A DNA stretch of 64,000 nt, taken from CAG-103 sp905215475 (GTDB taxonomy: Bacteria; Bacillota; Clostridia; Oscillospirales; Oscillospiraceae). The translations under genes and the position numbers were made by a program. The notes below the pieces were generated by a model. It saw only the letters and a list, made by a program, of their open reading frames with translations, ran no database searches and had not been told where the DNA came from. Shown piece after piece: positions 43,643 through 51,320 of the stretch (the stretch's first letter is position 1; every line of letters begins with the position of its first letter). Location: contig CAJMPW010000002.1 of the NCBI GenBank assembly GCA_905215475.1, forward strand, positions 1 to 64,000, in the 5' to 3' direction.

Positions 43643-44863
43643 TTACATGCTCTTGCCGTCCACCTTCGCCTGCACGGCGATCGGCAGGCCGTAGAGCTGG
43701 ATGAATCCGGCGGCGTCCGCCTGATTGTAGTCGCTCGCGCCGAAGGTGGCGATCTCCTCGGAGTAGAGCGAGTACGGGCTCCAGACGCCGGCATTGATGA
43801 TGTTGCCCTTATAGAGCTTGAGCCGCACCGTGCCGGTGACGTGCTCCTGCGTCTTGGTCACGAACGCGCTGAGCGCCTCGCGCAGCGGCGTGAACCACTG
43901 ACCGTTATACACCAGCTCGCCGAAGGTCACGGCAAGCTTCTGCTTTTCGTGCATGGTCATCTTGTCGAGACAGAGCGTCTCGAGCACGCTGTGCGCCTTG
44001 TAGAGGATCGTGCCGCCCGGCGTCTCATACACGCCGCGGCACTTCATGCCGACGAGCCGGTTTTCCACAATATCCAGAATGCCGATGCCGTTGGCGCCGC
44101 CGATGGCGTTGAGCTTGAGGATGATGTCCTTGGCGCTCATCTGCTTGCCGTCGAGCGCGACGGGCTTGCCCTGCTCGAAGTCGAGCGTGATGTAGGTCGG
44201 GGCGTCCGGCGCGTCGATCGGGCTCACGCCCAGCTCGAGGAAGCCCGGCTTCTCATACTGCGGCTCGTTGCCCGGATCCTCCAGGTCGAGCCCCTCATGG
44301 CTCAGATGCCAGAGGTTTTTGTCCTTGGAGTAGTTGGTCTCGCGGTTGATCTTCAGGGGCACGTTGTGCGCCTCGGCGTAGGCGATCTCCTCCTCACGCG
44401 ACTGGATGTCCCACTCACGCCACGGGGCGATGATCGGCATATCGGGCGCGAAGTGCTTGATGGCCAGCTCAAAACGCACCTGATCGTTGCCCTTGCCGGT
44501 GCAGCCGTGGGCGATGGCATCCGCGCCCTCCTTCTGGGCGATCTCGACCAGCCCCTTGGCGATGCACGGGCGCGCGTGGCTCGTGCCGAGCAGGTACTCC
44601 TCGTAGATCGCGCCGGCCTGCATGGTCGGGATGATGTAATCGTCGACGTATTCGTCCGTCAGGTCGAGCACGTAGAGCTTCGACGCGCCGGTCTTGATGG
44701 CCTTTTCCTCCAGACCGTCGAGCTCGTCCGCCTGACCGACGTTGCCGGACACGGCAATGACCTCGCAGTTGTTGTAGTGCTCCTTGAGCCACGGGATGAT
44801 GATGGACGTATCCAGCCCGCCGGAGTAAGCGAGGACGACTTTTTTGATATCTTCTTTTTTCAT
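43643..44863 (-). CDS. argG: Argininosuccinate synthase
   Basis: ArgG joins citrulline and aspartate using ATP. The 406 residues start MKKEDIKKVVLAYSGGLDTS with the ATP pyrophosphatase P-loop SGGLDTS, followed by AHGCTGKGNDQVRFE and the substrate loop YITLDFEQGKPVALDG. ATG 44863 has GGAGGT seven bases upstream; ATG 44878 lies in front of that site and is unlikely. First gene of the arginine pair, with a consensus promoter and an ArgR-like site at 44900-44933. Confidence 0.95.
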   Translation of the reverse strand: MKKEDIKKVVLAYSGGLDTSIIIPWLKEHYNNCEVIAVSGNVGQADELDGLEEKAIKTGASKLYVLDLTDEYVDDYIIPTMQAGAIYEEYLLGTSHARPCIAKGLVEIAQKEGADAIAHGCTGKGNDQVRFELAIKHFAPDMPIIAPWREWDIQSREEEIAYAEAHNVPLKINRETNYSKDKNLWHLSHEGLDLEDPGNEPQYEKPGFLELGVSPIDAPDAPTYITLDFEQGKPVALDGKQMSAKDIILKLNAIGGANGIGILDIVENRLVGMKCRGVYETPGGTILYKAHSVLETLCLDKMTMHEKQKLAVTFGELVYNGQWFTPLREALSAFVTKTQEHVTGTVRLKLYKGNIINAGVWSPYSLYSEEIATFGASDYNQADAAGFIQLYGLPIAVQAKVDGKSM

Positions 44864-44899
44864 AATGGGTACCTCCATTGATTATTCATTCATGATATG

Positions 44900-44933
44900 T
44901 GCATATTATTCATCTTTTTCGTGCAAATGTCAA
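44900..44933 (-). promoter_or_regulatory. argG promoter with overlapping ARG-box-like site
   Basis: On the minus strand TTGACA (44933-44928), 17-bp spacer, AATAAT (44910-44905). The -10 is embedded in TGAATAATATGCA (44912-44900), a partial match to the ArgR operator half-sites (TGAAT...ATTCA). A second ATGAATGAAT lies just downstream at 44884-44893. Repression by arginine through ArgR is the likely mode; no argR is in the window. Confidence 0.6.
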
Positions 44934-45156
44934 CCCTCCATCTGCATAAAATTCGCCGAAAAAATCATATTCTTTCCGTGATATTCACAAAAACGGGGTG
45001 TTTATACGCACTTTTCCGCACTGCGTCGCCTGTAAACGGCAGTGAAATATGCATTCGCGCGAATATTTTCGCAGCCGCCGCCCGATGTACGCTCCGCTCG
45101 AACGGGCCGTTTTTTGCCCGCATGCCAAAAAATGTGTAAAAAGCCGCCGCGCCCAC

Positions 45157-45185
45157 TTTTCAAGCGCCGCGCCACGCGGTATAAT
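45157..45185 (+). promoter_or_regulatory. Promoter of prmA
   Basis: TATAAT at 45180-45185 with TTTTCA 17 bp upstream. The -10 is perfect. A GCCGCC/GGGCGGC stem lies in the leader before the ribosome-binding site AAAGGAG. Confidence 0.6.
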
Positions 45186-45260
45186 GAGAAAATACCATAT
45201 AATAATAATTGCCTGCCGCCCTGCGCGGGGCGGCAAATCATGCACAAAGGAGCAGCACAT

Positions 45261-46187
45261 ATGCAATGGATCGAAGTGTCCGTCCCCACCCGCAGCGATG
45301 AGATCGACGACGTCTGCGCACAGCTGGCCGAGCTGGGCGCCGGCGGCATGGTCGTGGAGGACGAGGCGGATTTTCAGGACTTTCTCGAACACAACCATCA
45401 GTATTGGGACTATGTGGACGACGCGCTCGAGGCGCAGTTTCGCGGCGTGTCGCGCATCAAGTTCTACCTCTCGGACGATGACGACGGCCGCGCACAGCTT
45501 GAGACCATCCGCACCGGCATCGGCCGCGAGCTGACGACCGCGACCGTGCGCGACAGCGACTGGGAGAATAACTGGCGGCAGTACTATCAGCCGATCGAAG
45601 TCGGTGAAAAGCTCGTCGTCGTGCCCGAATGGCTCGATGCGCCGGCGGACGGACGCGTTGCGCTGCGGCTCGATCCGGGGCTCATCTTCGGCACGGGCAG
45701 CCACCCCACAACGCGTATGTGCCTCGCCGCGCTCGAGCAGCACGCCGGTCCGGGCAAGACCGCGCTCGACCTCGGCTGCGGCAGCGGCATTCTCGGCATC
45801 GGGGCGCTGCTGCTCGGCTGCGCACACGTCACCGGCTGCGACATCGACCCCAAAGCGCCCGAGGTCGCGGCGGGCAACGCCGCGCTCAACGGCTTCGCGG
45901 GCGACCGGTTCACCGTCTGCGCGGGCGACATCCTCGCCGATGCCGGACTGCGCCGGGATCTCGGCACGGGGTATGATCTCGTGCTGGCGAACATCGTGTC
46001 CGACGTCATCATCCCGCTGGCCGCGCACGCCCCGGCATTTCTCGCCCCGGGCGGCACGTTCATCTGCTCGGGCATCATCGACGGGCGCGAGGATGAGGTG
46101 CGCGCCGCCATCGAGCGCGCGGGCTTCACGGTCACGGCGCACGACAGCCTTGAGGAATGGCACTGCTTCACGGCCACGCTTGCATGA
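45261..46187 (+). CDS. prmA: Ribosomal protein L11 methyltransferase
   Basis: PrmA trimethylates lysines and the N-terminus of L11 using SAM. The 308-residue protein has the N-terminal substrate domain (MQWIEVSVPTRSDEIDDVCA) and the methyltransferase domain with PGLIFGTGSHPTTRMCL, ALDLGCGSGILGIGALLLG and LVLANIVSDVI. ATG 45261 has AAAGGAG nine bases upstream; the longer frame crosses the promoter and is rejected. It may be cotranscribed with the amidohydrolase 90 bp downstream. Confidence 0.93.
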   Translation: MQWIEVSVPTRSDEIDDVCAQLAELGAGGMVVEDEADFQDFLEHNHQYWDYVDDALEAQFRGVSRIKFYLSDDDDGRAQLETIRTGIGRELTTATVRDSDWENNWRQYYQPIEVGEKLVVVPEWLDAPADGRVALRLDPGLIFGTGSHPTTRMCLAALEQHAGPGKTALDLGCGSGILGIGALLLGCAHVTGCDIDPKAPEVAAGNAALNGFAGDRFTVCAGDILADAGLRRDLGTGYDLVLANIVSDVIIPLAAHAPAFLAPGGTFICSGIIDGREDEVRAAIERAGFTVTAHDSLEEWHCFTATLA

Positions 46188-46277
46188 CGGCGCGGCTGGC
46201 AGCCTGACCAAACACGAAGCCACTTTTTTATGCACTTTGACCGGCGCAGCGCGCCCGTCCGGAAAGAGAGAACTGCG

Positions 46278-47561
46278 ATGAAATACGCCTTTGATAACGC
46301 CTATCTGATCGACGGCACACAGGATATGCGTGTGCAGCCGGGGCTGTGTGTGCTCACGAACGGCGAGACGATCACGGACATCGTGCCCGCCGGCACCGCG
46401 CCGGCGGGGTACGCGCGCATCGACCTGCACGGGCGCTACCTGCTGCCGGGTCTGATCAATATGCACGTGCATCTGGCCGGCAGCGGCAAGATCCAGAAAA
46501 AGCAGCGCGACCTGGAGACGCTCGTGCGCCGCATCCTCGCAAACCCCGTCGCGCGCGCGGTGGCCTACCGCATGGTGTGCTCCTTTGCGCGCACAGAGCT
46601 GCTCGGCGGCGTGACGACGATCCGCACCGTCGGCGGGTTGGACACGTTCGACACGCGCCTGCGCGACGAGATCCACGCCGGACGCCGCATCGGACCGCGC
46701 GTGCTCGCGGCAAATGAGGGCATTTCCGTTCCCGGCGGGCACATGGCGGGCTCGGTCGCCATCGCGGCCAAGACCGTTGACGAGGCGCTCGCGCAGGTCG
46801 ACGCCGTGCACGCGCAGGGCGCAGACCTCGTCAAGCTCATGATCACCGGCGGCGTCATGGACGCGACCGAGCGCGGTATGCCCGGCGAGGTGAAAATGCC
46901 GGCCGAGATGGTGCGCGCCGTGTGCGAGCGCGCGCACGCGCTCGGCTACACCGTGGCGGCGCACACCGAGTCCACGGAGGGCGTGCGCATCGCGCTGCAA
47001 AACGGCGTCGACTCCATCGAGCACGGCGCAAAGCCGGACGCGGAGATCCTGCGCCTGTTTCAGGAGCGGGGCGCATTTTTGTGCGCGACGTTCTCGCCCG
47101 CGCTGCCGTATGCGCGCTTTGACCGCGCGGTCACACACCTGACCGAGGACGAGCAGTTCAACGGCAACGTCGTCTTTGACGGCATGATCGCCTGCGCGAA
47201 AGCCGCGCTCGAGCACGGCATCCCCGTCGTGCTCGGCAACGACGCGAGCTGTCAATGGGTCGCGCAGTATGATTTCTGGCGCGAGCTGTGCTATTTCCAC
47301 GAATATGCCGGCGCTTCCAACGCCTGCACGCTCTACTGCGCCACCGGTCAGAGCGCACGCATGGCAGGTCTCGGCGACGTGACCGGCACGCTCCGCCCCG
47401 GCCTGTGCGCCGATATGCTCGTCACGAGCGAAAACCCGCTCGAGGATCTGCGCGCGCTGCGCACGCTCGACATGGTCGTCGCACGCGGCCGGATCATCGA
47501 CCGCCCGCGCCCGAAACGCAACGCCCGGCTCGACGCCGGACTCGACACCCTGCTCACCTGA
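46278..47561 (+). CDS. Metal-dependent amidohydrolase (imidazolonepropionase/Xaa-Pro-like clade)
   Basis: A 427-residue amidohydrolase-superfamily protein. The metal-binding pattern is complete: HxH in INMHVHLAGSG, a probable carboxylated Lys in ADLVKLMITGG, His in VAAHTES, His in SIEHGAKPD and Asp in LGNDASC. The C-terminal GTLRPGLCADMLV closes the barrel against the small beta domain. Relatives hydrolyse cyclic ureides, dipeptides or chlorinated heterocycles; the substrate is not predictable. ATG 46278 is preferred with GGAAAGAGAG upstream. No other histidine-degradation gene is near, so HutI is unlikely. Confidence 0.85.
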   Translation: MKYAFDNAYLIDGTQDMRVQPGLCVLTNGETITDIVPAGTAPAGYARIDLHGRYLLPGLINMHVHLAGSGKIQKKQRDLETLVRRILANPVARAVAYRMVCSFARTELLGGVTTIRTVGGLDTFDTRLRDEIHAGRRIGPRVLAANEGISVPGGHMAGSVAIAAKTVDEALAQVDAVHAQGADLVKLMITGGVMDATERGMPGEVKMPAEMVRAVCERAHALGYTVAAHTESTEGVRIALQNGVDSIEHGAKPDAEILRLFQERGAFLCATFSPALPYARFDRAVTHLTEDEQFNGNVVFDGMIACAKAALEHGIPVVLGNDASCQWVAQYDFWRELCYFHEYAGASNACTLYCATGQSARMAGLGDVTGTLRPGLCADMLVTSENPLEDLRALRTLDMVVARGRIIDRPRPKRNARLDAGLDTLLT

Positions 47562-47598
47562 GTGGGGATCCCATACCTTATATAATTCAGGTGATGTT

Positions 47599-50130
47599 AT
47601 GAAAGCGCTCTCACAACCGCTGTTTGCCTCCCTGCAGGGCTATGACCGGCAGCAGCTCGGACCGGATGTGTTTTCCGGCGTGCTCATTGCGCTGCTGTCC
47701 ATCCCGATCTCCATGGGCTATGCCCAGTTGGCGGGTCTGCCGCCGGTCTACGGTCTGTACGGGTCGCTGATCCCGATCCTGCTCTTTGCGATGCTCAGCA
47801 CGACGCGGGAATTCATCTTCGGCGTGGATGCCGCGCCCGCCGCCATGATCGGCGCGGTGCTCGCCTCGCTCGGCGCTGCGCCCGGCGGCACGGAGGCCAT
47901 GCGCATCGTGCCGGTGCTGACGCTCTACGTCGCGCTGTGGCTGGCGGTGTTTGCGCTCGTGCGCGCGGACAAGGCCGTCGACTACATCTCCGAACCCGTC
48001 ATGGGCGGGTTCATCAGCGGCGTCTGCTGCGAGATCATCCTCATGCAGGTGCCGAAGCTGCTCGGCTCGGGCACGGGCACGGGCGAGCTGTTTGAGCTGC
48101 TGGGGCATATTTTTGCCGCGGCAAAGACCGTCAACCTGCCGACCGCCGCGCTCGGCTTTGCAACGCTTGCGATCCTGCTGCTTGCGCCGCGCAAGTGGCC
48201 GAAGGTGCCGTGGGTGCTGGTGATGATGGTGCTCGGCGGGCTGCTCGGCGCGTTTGCGCCGCTGGATACATGGGGCGTGGCGCTGCTGGCCGCCGTGCCG
48301 CGCGGATTGCCGAAAATCGCGCTGCCGGATCTCACGGCGCTGCCGTTTACCAAGGCGCTCGTGGCGACGCTGCCGGTCGCGGCCGTGATTCTGGCCGAGA
48401 CGCTGCTGGCCTCGTCCGGCACGGCGCAGAAAAACGGCTACCGCCTCAACGGCCGCCGCGAGATCGCGACCTACGCCGTCTGCAACGTCGCCGCCGGGCT
48501 CGTCGGCTGCTGCGTCGTGTCGGGCAGCGTGTCGCGCACGGCGGTCAACGAGCGCAATGGCGGAAAAACGCAGCTCGTGTCCGTCACGGCGAGCGTGACC
48601 ATGCTGCTCGTGCTGCTCTTCGCCACGCCGCTCATCCGCTTTCTGCCCGTGCCGGTGCTGACGGCCATCGTCGTCAACGCGCTCATCGGGGCGACGGAGT
48701 TCGGCATCGCGCGGCGGCTCTGGCGCGTCAACCGCGTGGAGCTCGGCATCTTCGCCGGAGCGTTTCTCGGCGTGCTGCTGCTCGGCGCGATCAAGGGCGT
48801 GCTCGTGGGCATGGTGCTGTCGTTTGTCGACGTGCTCATGCGCGCCGCAGCGCCGCAGCGCACGTTTCTCGGCACCCTGCCGGGCAAGTCCGGCTTCTTC
48901 CCGATCGACCGCGTCAGCGGGGTGCAGCCGCTGCCGCACATTGTGCTCTACCGCTTCAGCGGCAGCTTGTTCTTTGCAAACATCCGCCGCTTTCAGGAGG
49001 ACATCGAGGGCGCGGTGCAGCCCGACACGCAGGCCGTCATCGTCGACGGCAGCGCCGTCGTGAGCGTGGACATCACCGCCTGCGACCGGCTCGTCGCGCT
49101 CAACCGCAAGCTGCGCGCGCAGGGCGTGCGCTTTTATCTGACCGAGCACATCGGTGAGGTCAACGACCAGCTGCGCCACTTTGAGGCCGGCGAGCTCATT
49201 GAGACCGGCGCCGTGCGCCGCACGATCCGCGGCGCGCTGCGCGACGCCGGTGTGACGCTCGACCCAGGCAGCTCATATCAGCAGATCCCCGGCAACATGG
49301 ACGACATCCGCCAGTTGCAGGAGCTGGAGTGGCTCTACGGTGCGGACGCGGAGGTGCAGATCGAGCGCAACGTCCAGCTCATGCTCGCGCGTATGCGCAC
49401 AACGGACGACGTGCGCGCGCGCCGCGCCATGCTTGAGCACTTCCTCAACGAGGACTTCCACTTCGGCAGCATCGACGCCGACGAGGTGCTGCTGCATCTC
49501 GAGGGACACACGGACGAGCTGGCCGAGCTGCTCGAAAACTCCGAGGACGACGTGTTCACCGACCTCGAGGTCGAGCGCGACAGCCTCATCGACCGCGTCG
49601 AGCAGGACTACCCCGAGCTGGTCGAGCACGTGCGCGAGCGCCGCGACCACCTCGACCACGACTTCCACGCCAACCATCCCACGAGTGCCGCGCGCATCGA
49701 CGCCCGCCGGCAGCAGCTGCGCGCCCGCATCGAGCGCGAGCGCGCCGAACGCGGCGAGCGCCGCGCCCAGCATCAGGCAGAGCTGCTCGAGCGGCATGAG
49801 CAGCACGCCGCCGCGCATCAGGAGCGGCACGAGCAGCACGCCACAGAGCAGCAGCTGCGCCATGAGCGGCAGCTTGAGGAGCGTCTGCGCCGCCAGGCGG
49901 AGGCGCAGGTCGCGCGTGAGCAGCGGCAGGCGGCCGAGCTGGCCAGGAAGGCGCAGCGCGCGGCCGAGCACGCCCGCCGCCACGCGGAGCACTCCGCCGA
50001 GCGCGCGCAAAAGCACGCCGAGGATCTCGCGCGCAAGATGCAGCGCCACGCAGACCGCAAGGCCGAGCGCCTCGAGCGGCACGCCGAGCATAAGGCAAAG
50101 CACGAACAAAAGCGCGGCAGTAAGGACTGA
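47599..50130 (+). CDS. SulP-family anion transporter with STAS domain and long charged helical tail
   Basis: An 843-residue permease. The first 400 residues have the SulP core with LLSIPISMGYAQLAGLPPV and VYGLYGSLIPILLFAML, about 12 hydrophobic segments. A STAS domain at about 440-545 (HIVLYRFSGSLFFANIRRFQ, VIVDGSAVVSVDITACDRL) is normal. Unusually, about 270 further residues follow: a region with EWLYGADAEVQIERNVQLML, an acidic stretch, and from about 695 an Arg/Glu/Ala/Gln/His-rich helix with HEQHAAAH-like repeats to the end. It resembles a single alpha-helix or metal-binding coil in the cytoplasm. Substrate (sulfate, bicarbonate or dicarboxylate) is unknown. Confidence 0.88.
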   Translation: MKALSQPLFASLQGYDRQQLGPDVFSGVLIALLSIPISMGYAQLAGLPPVYGLYGSLIPILLFAMLSTTREFIFGVDAAPAAMIGAVLASLGAAPGGTEAMRIVPVLTLYVALWLAVFALVRADKAVDYISEPVMGGFISGVCCEIILMQVPKLLGSGTGTGELFELLGHIFAAAKTVNLPTAALGFATLAILLLAPRKWPKVPWVLVMMVLGGLLGAFAPLDTWGVALLAAVPRGLPKIALPDLTALPFTKALVATLPVAAVILAETLLASSGTAQKNGYRLNGRREIATYAVCNVAAGLVGCCVVSGSVSRTAVNERNGGKTQLVSVTASVTMLLVLLFATPLIRFLPVPVLTAIVVNALIGATEFGIARRLWRVNRVELGIFAGAFLGVLLLGAIKGVLVGMVLSFVDVLMRAAAPQRTFLGTLPGKSGFFPIDRVSGVQPLPHIVLYRFSGSLFFANIRRFQEDIEGAVQPDTQAVIVDGSAVVSVDITACDRLVALNRKLRAQGVRFYLTEHIGEVNDQLRHFEAGELIETGAVRRTIRGALRDAGVTLDPGSSYQQIPGNMDDIRQLQELEWLYGADAEVQIERNVQLMLARMRTTDDVRARRAMLEHFLNEDFHFGSIDADEVLLHLEGHTDELAELLENSEDDVFTDLEVERDSLIDRVEQDYPELVEHVRERRDHLDHDFHANHPTSAARIDARRQQLRARIERERAERGERRAQHQAELLERHEQHAAAHQERHEQHATEQQLRHERQLEERLRRQAEAQVAREQRQAAELARKAQRAAEHARRHAEHSAERAQKHAEDLARKMQRHADRKAERLERHAEHKAKHEQKRGSKD

Positions 50131-50438
50131 GCGCCGCACACGCAGGCGGCTTTCGTCAAGGAAACGCGGCGCGCGTCGAAAAATAGGTTTACATAATCCT
50201 GATACCCGTTCGACGCATTCCACCTGTCGAAGGCAGGCGAGAAAATTTGGATTTTTCCGAATCTTTGTGCTTTTCGACGAAGCGTATCACATTATGTCAA
50301 CGGAAACTCAGAGTTATTCGCCAAGAACCACACGATTCCAGCATCCCAAACATGGTAAAATATCCGCGCAAGACAGGGAAAACGAGCGGTTCATCAGACA
50401 GCTGACCGCAAGCCCGAAATTTTGCAGAGGAGAACGTT
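50131..50438 (+). promoter_or_regulatory. spo0A control region with Spo0A-box-like sites
   Basis: No gene is seen. One exact 0A box TGTCGAA lies at 50225-50231; one-mismatch sites lie at 50174-50180 (CGTCGAA), 50209-50215 and 50273-50279 (TTCGACG). GGTTTACATAAT is at 50186-50197. A GAAT near 50259-50262 might be part of a sigma-H -10, but its -35 is poor; TAAAAT at about 50355 is another -10 candidate. Autoregulation by phosphorylated Spo0A fits what is known in Bacillus and Clostridium. Confidence 0.6.
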
Positions 50439-51221
50439 ATGGAAACAAAAATCAGTGTACTGGTGGCAGAGCCCAGCGAAGAATACCGCGCAGCCTATGC
50501 CAAGGCCATCGCCCGGGAGACGGACATGGAGCTGGTCGCGCAGACGGACAACGGACTGCGCGCCGAGGCGCTCGTCGACGAATTCCAACCCGACGTGGTG
50601 GTGCTTGATCTCGTGCTGGCAAGCGTCGACGGTATGTCGCTGCTGGCGCGGCTGCAGGCCAAGGAGAAGCCGCCGCGCGTGATCGTTACATCCGCGATCT
50701 ACAATGACGAGGTGCTCATGGAGTGTGCCGATCTCGGCACGATGTACTTCATGCAAAAGCCGGTCGACCCGCCGCTGCTCGTGTACCGCATCCGGCAGAC
50801 CGCGCGTCCGCGCCGCCGCACCGGCAGCCTGTGTGCGCAGCTTGACGCACCTGAGCCCGCGCCCACGCTCGAGAGCGTCGTCACCGACGTCATCCACGAG
50901 ATCGGCGTCCCGGCGCACATCAAGGGCTACCAGTACCTGCGCGAGGCGATCATGCTGGCCATCGACGACATGGACGTCATCAACTCCGTGACCAAGGTGC
51001 TCTACCCCGAGGTCGCGCGCAAGTTCAACACCACGCCCTCGCGCGTTGAGCGTGCCATTCGCCATGCGATCGAGGTCGCGTGGGATCGCGGCGACCTGGA
51101 GACGCTGCAAAAGTTTTTCGGCTACACGGTCTCGAACATCAAAGGCAAGCCGACGAATTCGGAGTTCATCGCCATGATCGCCGACTGCCTGAGTCTGCGG
51201 CAGAAGCAGGGCGCGTGCTGA
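50439..51221 (+). CDS. spo0A: Sporulation master regulator Spo0A
   Basis: A 260-residue response regulator that switches on sporulation. The receiver domain has the phospho-acceptor Asp57 in VVVLDLVLASVDG, the switch residue in VIVTSAI and Lys107 in YFMQKPVDP. The acidic pocket usually formed by two acidic residues near position 10 reads VLVAEPSEEY, leaving a single Glu11. The Spo0A-specific DNA-binding domain runs from about 143 with the recognition helix TTPSRVERAIRHAIEVAW. AGAGGAG lies upstream. It proves the lineage is (or was) endospore-forming. A terminator follows. Confidence 0.96.
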   Translation: METKISVLVAEPSEEYRAAYAKAIARETDMELVAQTDNGLRAEALVDEFQPDVVVLDLVLASVDGMSLLARLQAKEKPPRVIVTSAIYNDEVLMECADLGTMYFMQKPVDPPLLVYRIRQTARPRRRTGSLCAQLDAPEPAPTLESVVTDVIHEIGVPAHIKGYQYLREAIMLAIDDMDVINSVTKVLYPEVARKFNTTPSRVERAIRHAIEVAWDRGDLETLQKFFGYTVSNIKGKPTNSEFIAMIADCLSLRQKQGAC

Positions 51222-51249
51222 CGCGCGCACATATGGCAAGAGGATGTAC

Positions 51250-51284
51250 AAAGCCCCCGAACCGCTTGGGTTCGGGGGCTTTGC
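51250..51284. terminator. Terminator between spo0A and the large membrane-anchored protein gene
   Basis: A perfect 14-bp stem (51250-51263 with 51269-51282) around GCTTG, T-flanked. It lies between convergent genes, so it may serve both. Confidence 0.85.
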
Positions 51285-51320
51285 TGTCTGTATTCCATTC
51301 TCAGGGTGTCCTGCCCGGGC

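Larger units (their letters stand above)
44864..45260. other. Divergent intergenic region between argG and prmA
   Basis: About 400 bp with the argG promoter on the left and the prmA promoter on the right. The middle (44950-45150) contains short imperfect hairpins such as GAACGGGC...GCCCG but no coding frame with a ribosome-binding site and no recognisable RNA gene. Confidence 0.5.

Noticed and set aside
41453..44881. 1142-codon plus-strand open frame antisense to argH and argG
   Set aside because: Antisense shadow of two enzymes that also crosses intergenic repeats.
46278..47561. Imidazolonepropionase HutI of histidine degradation
   Set aside because: Metal ligands fit the superfamily, but no other hut gene is nearby and HutI-specific residues could not be confirmed.
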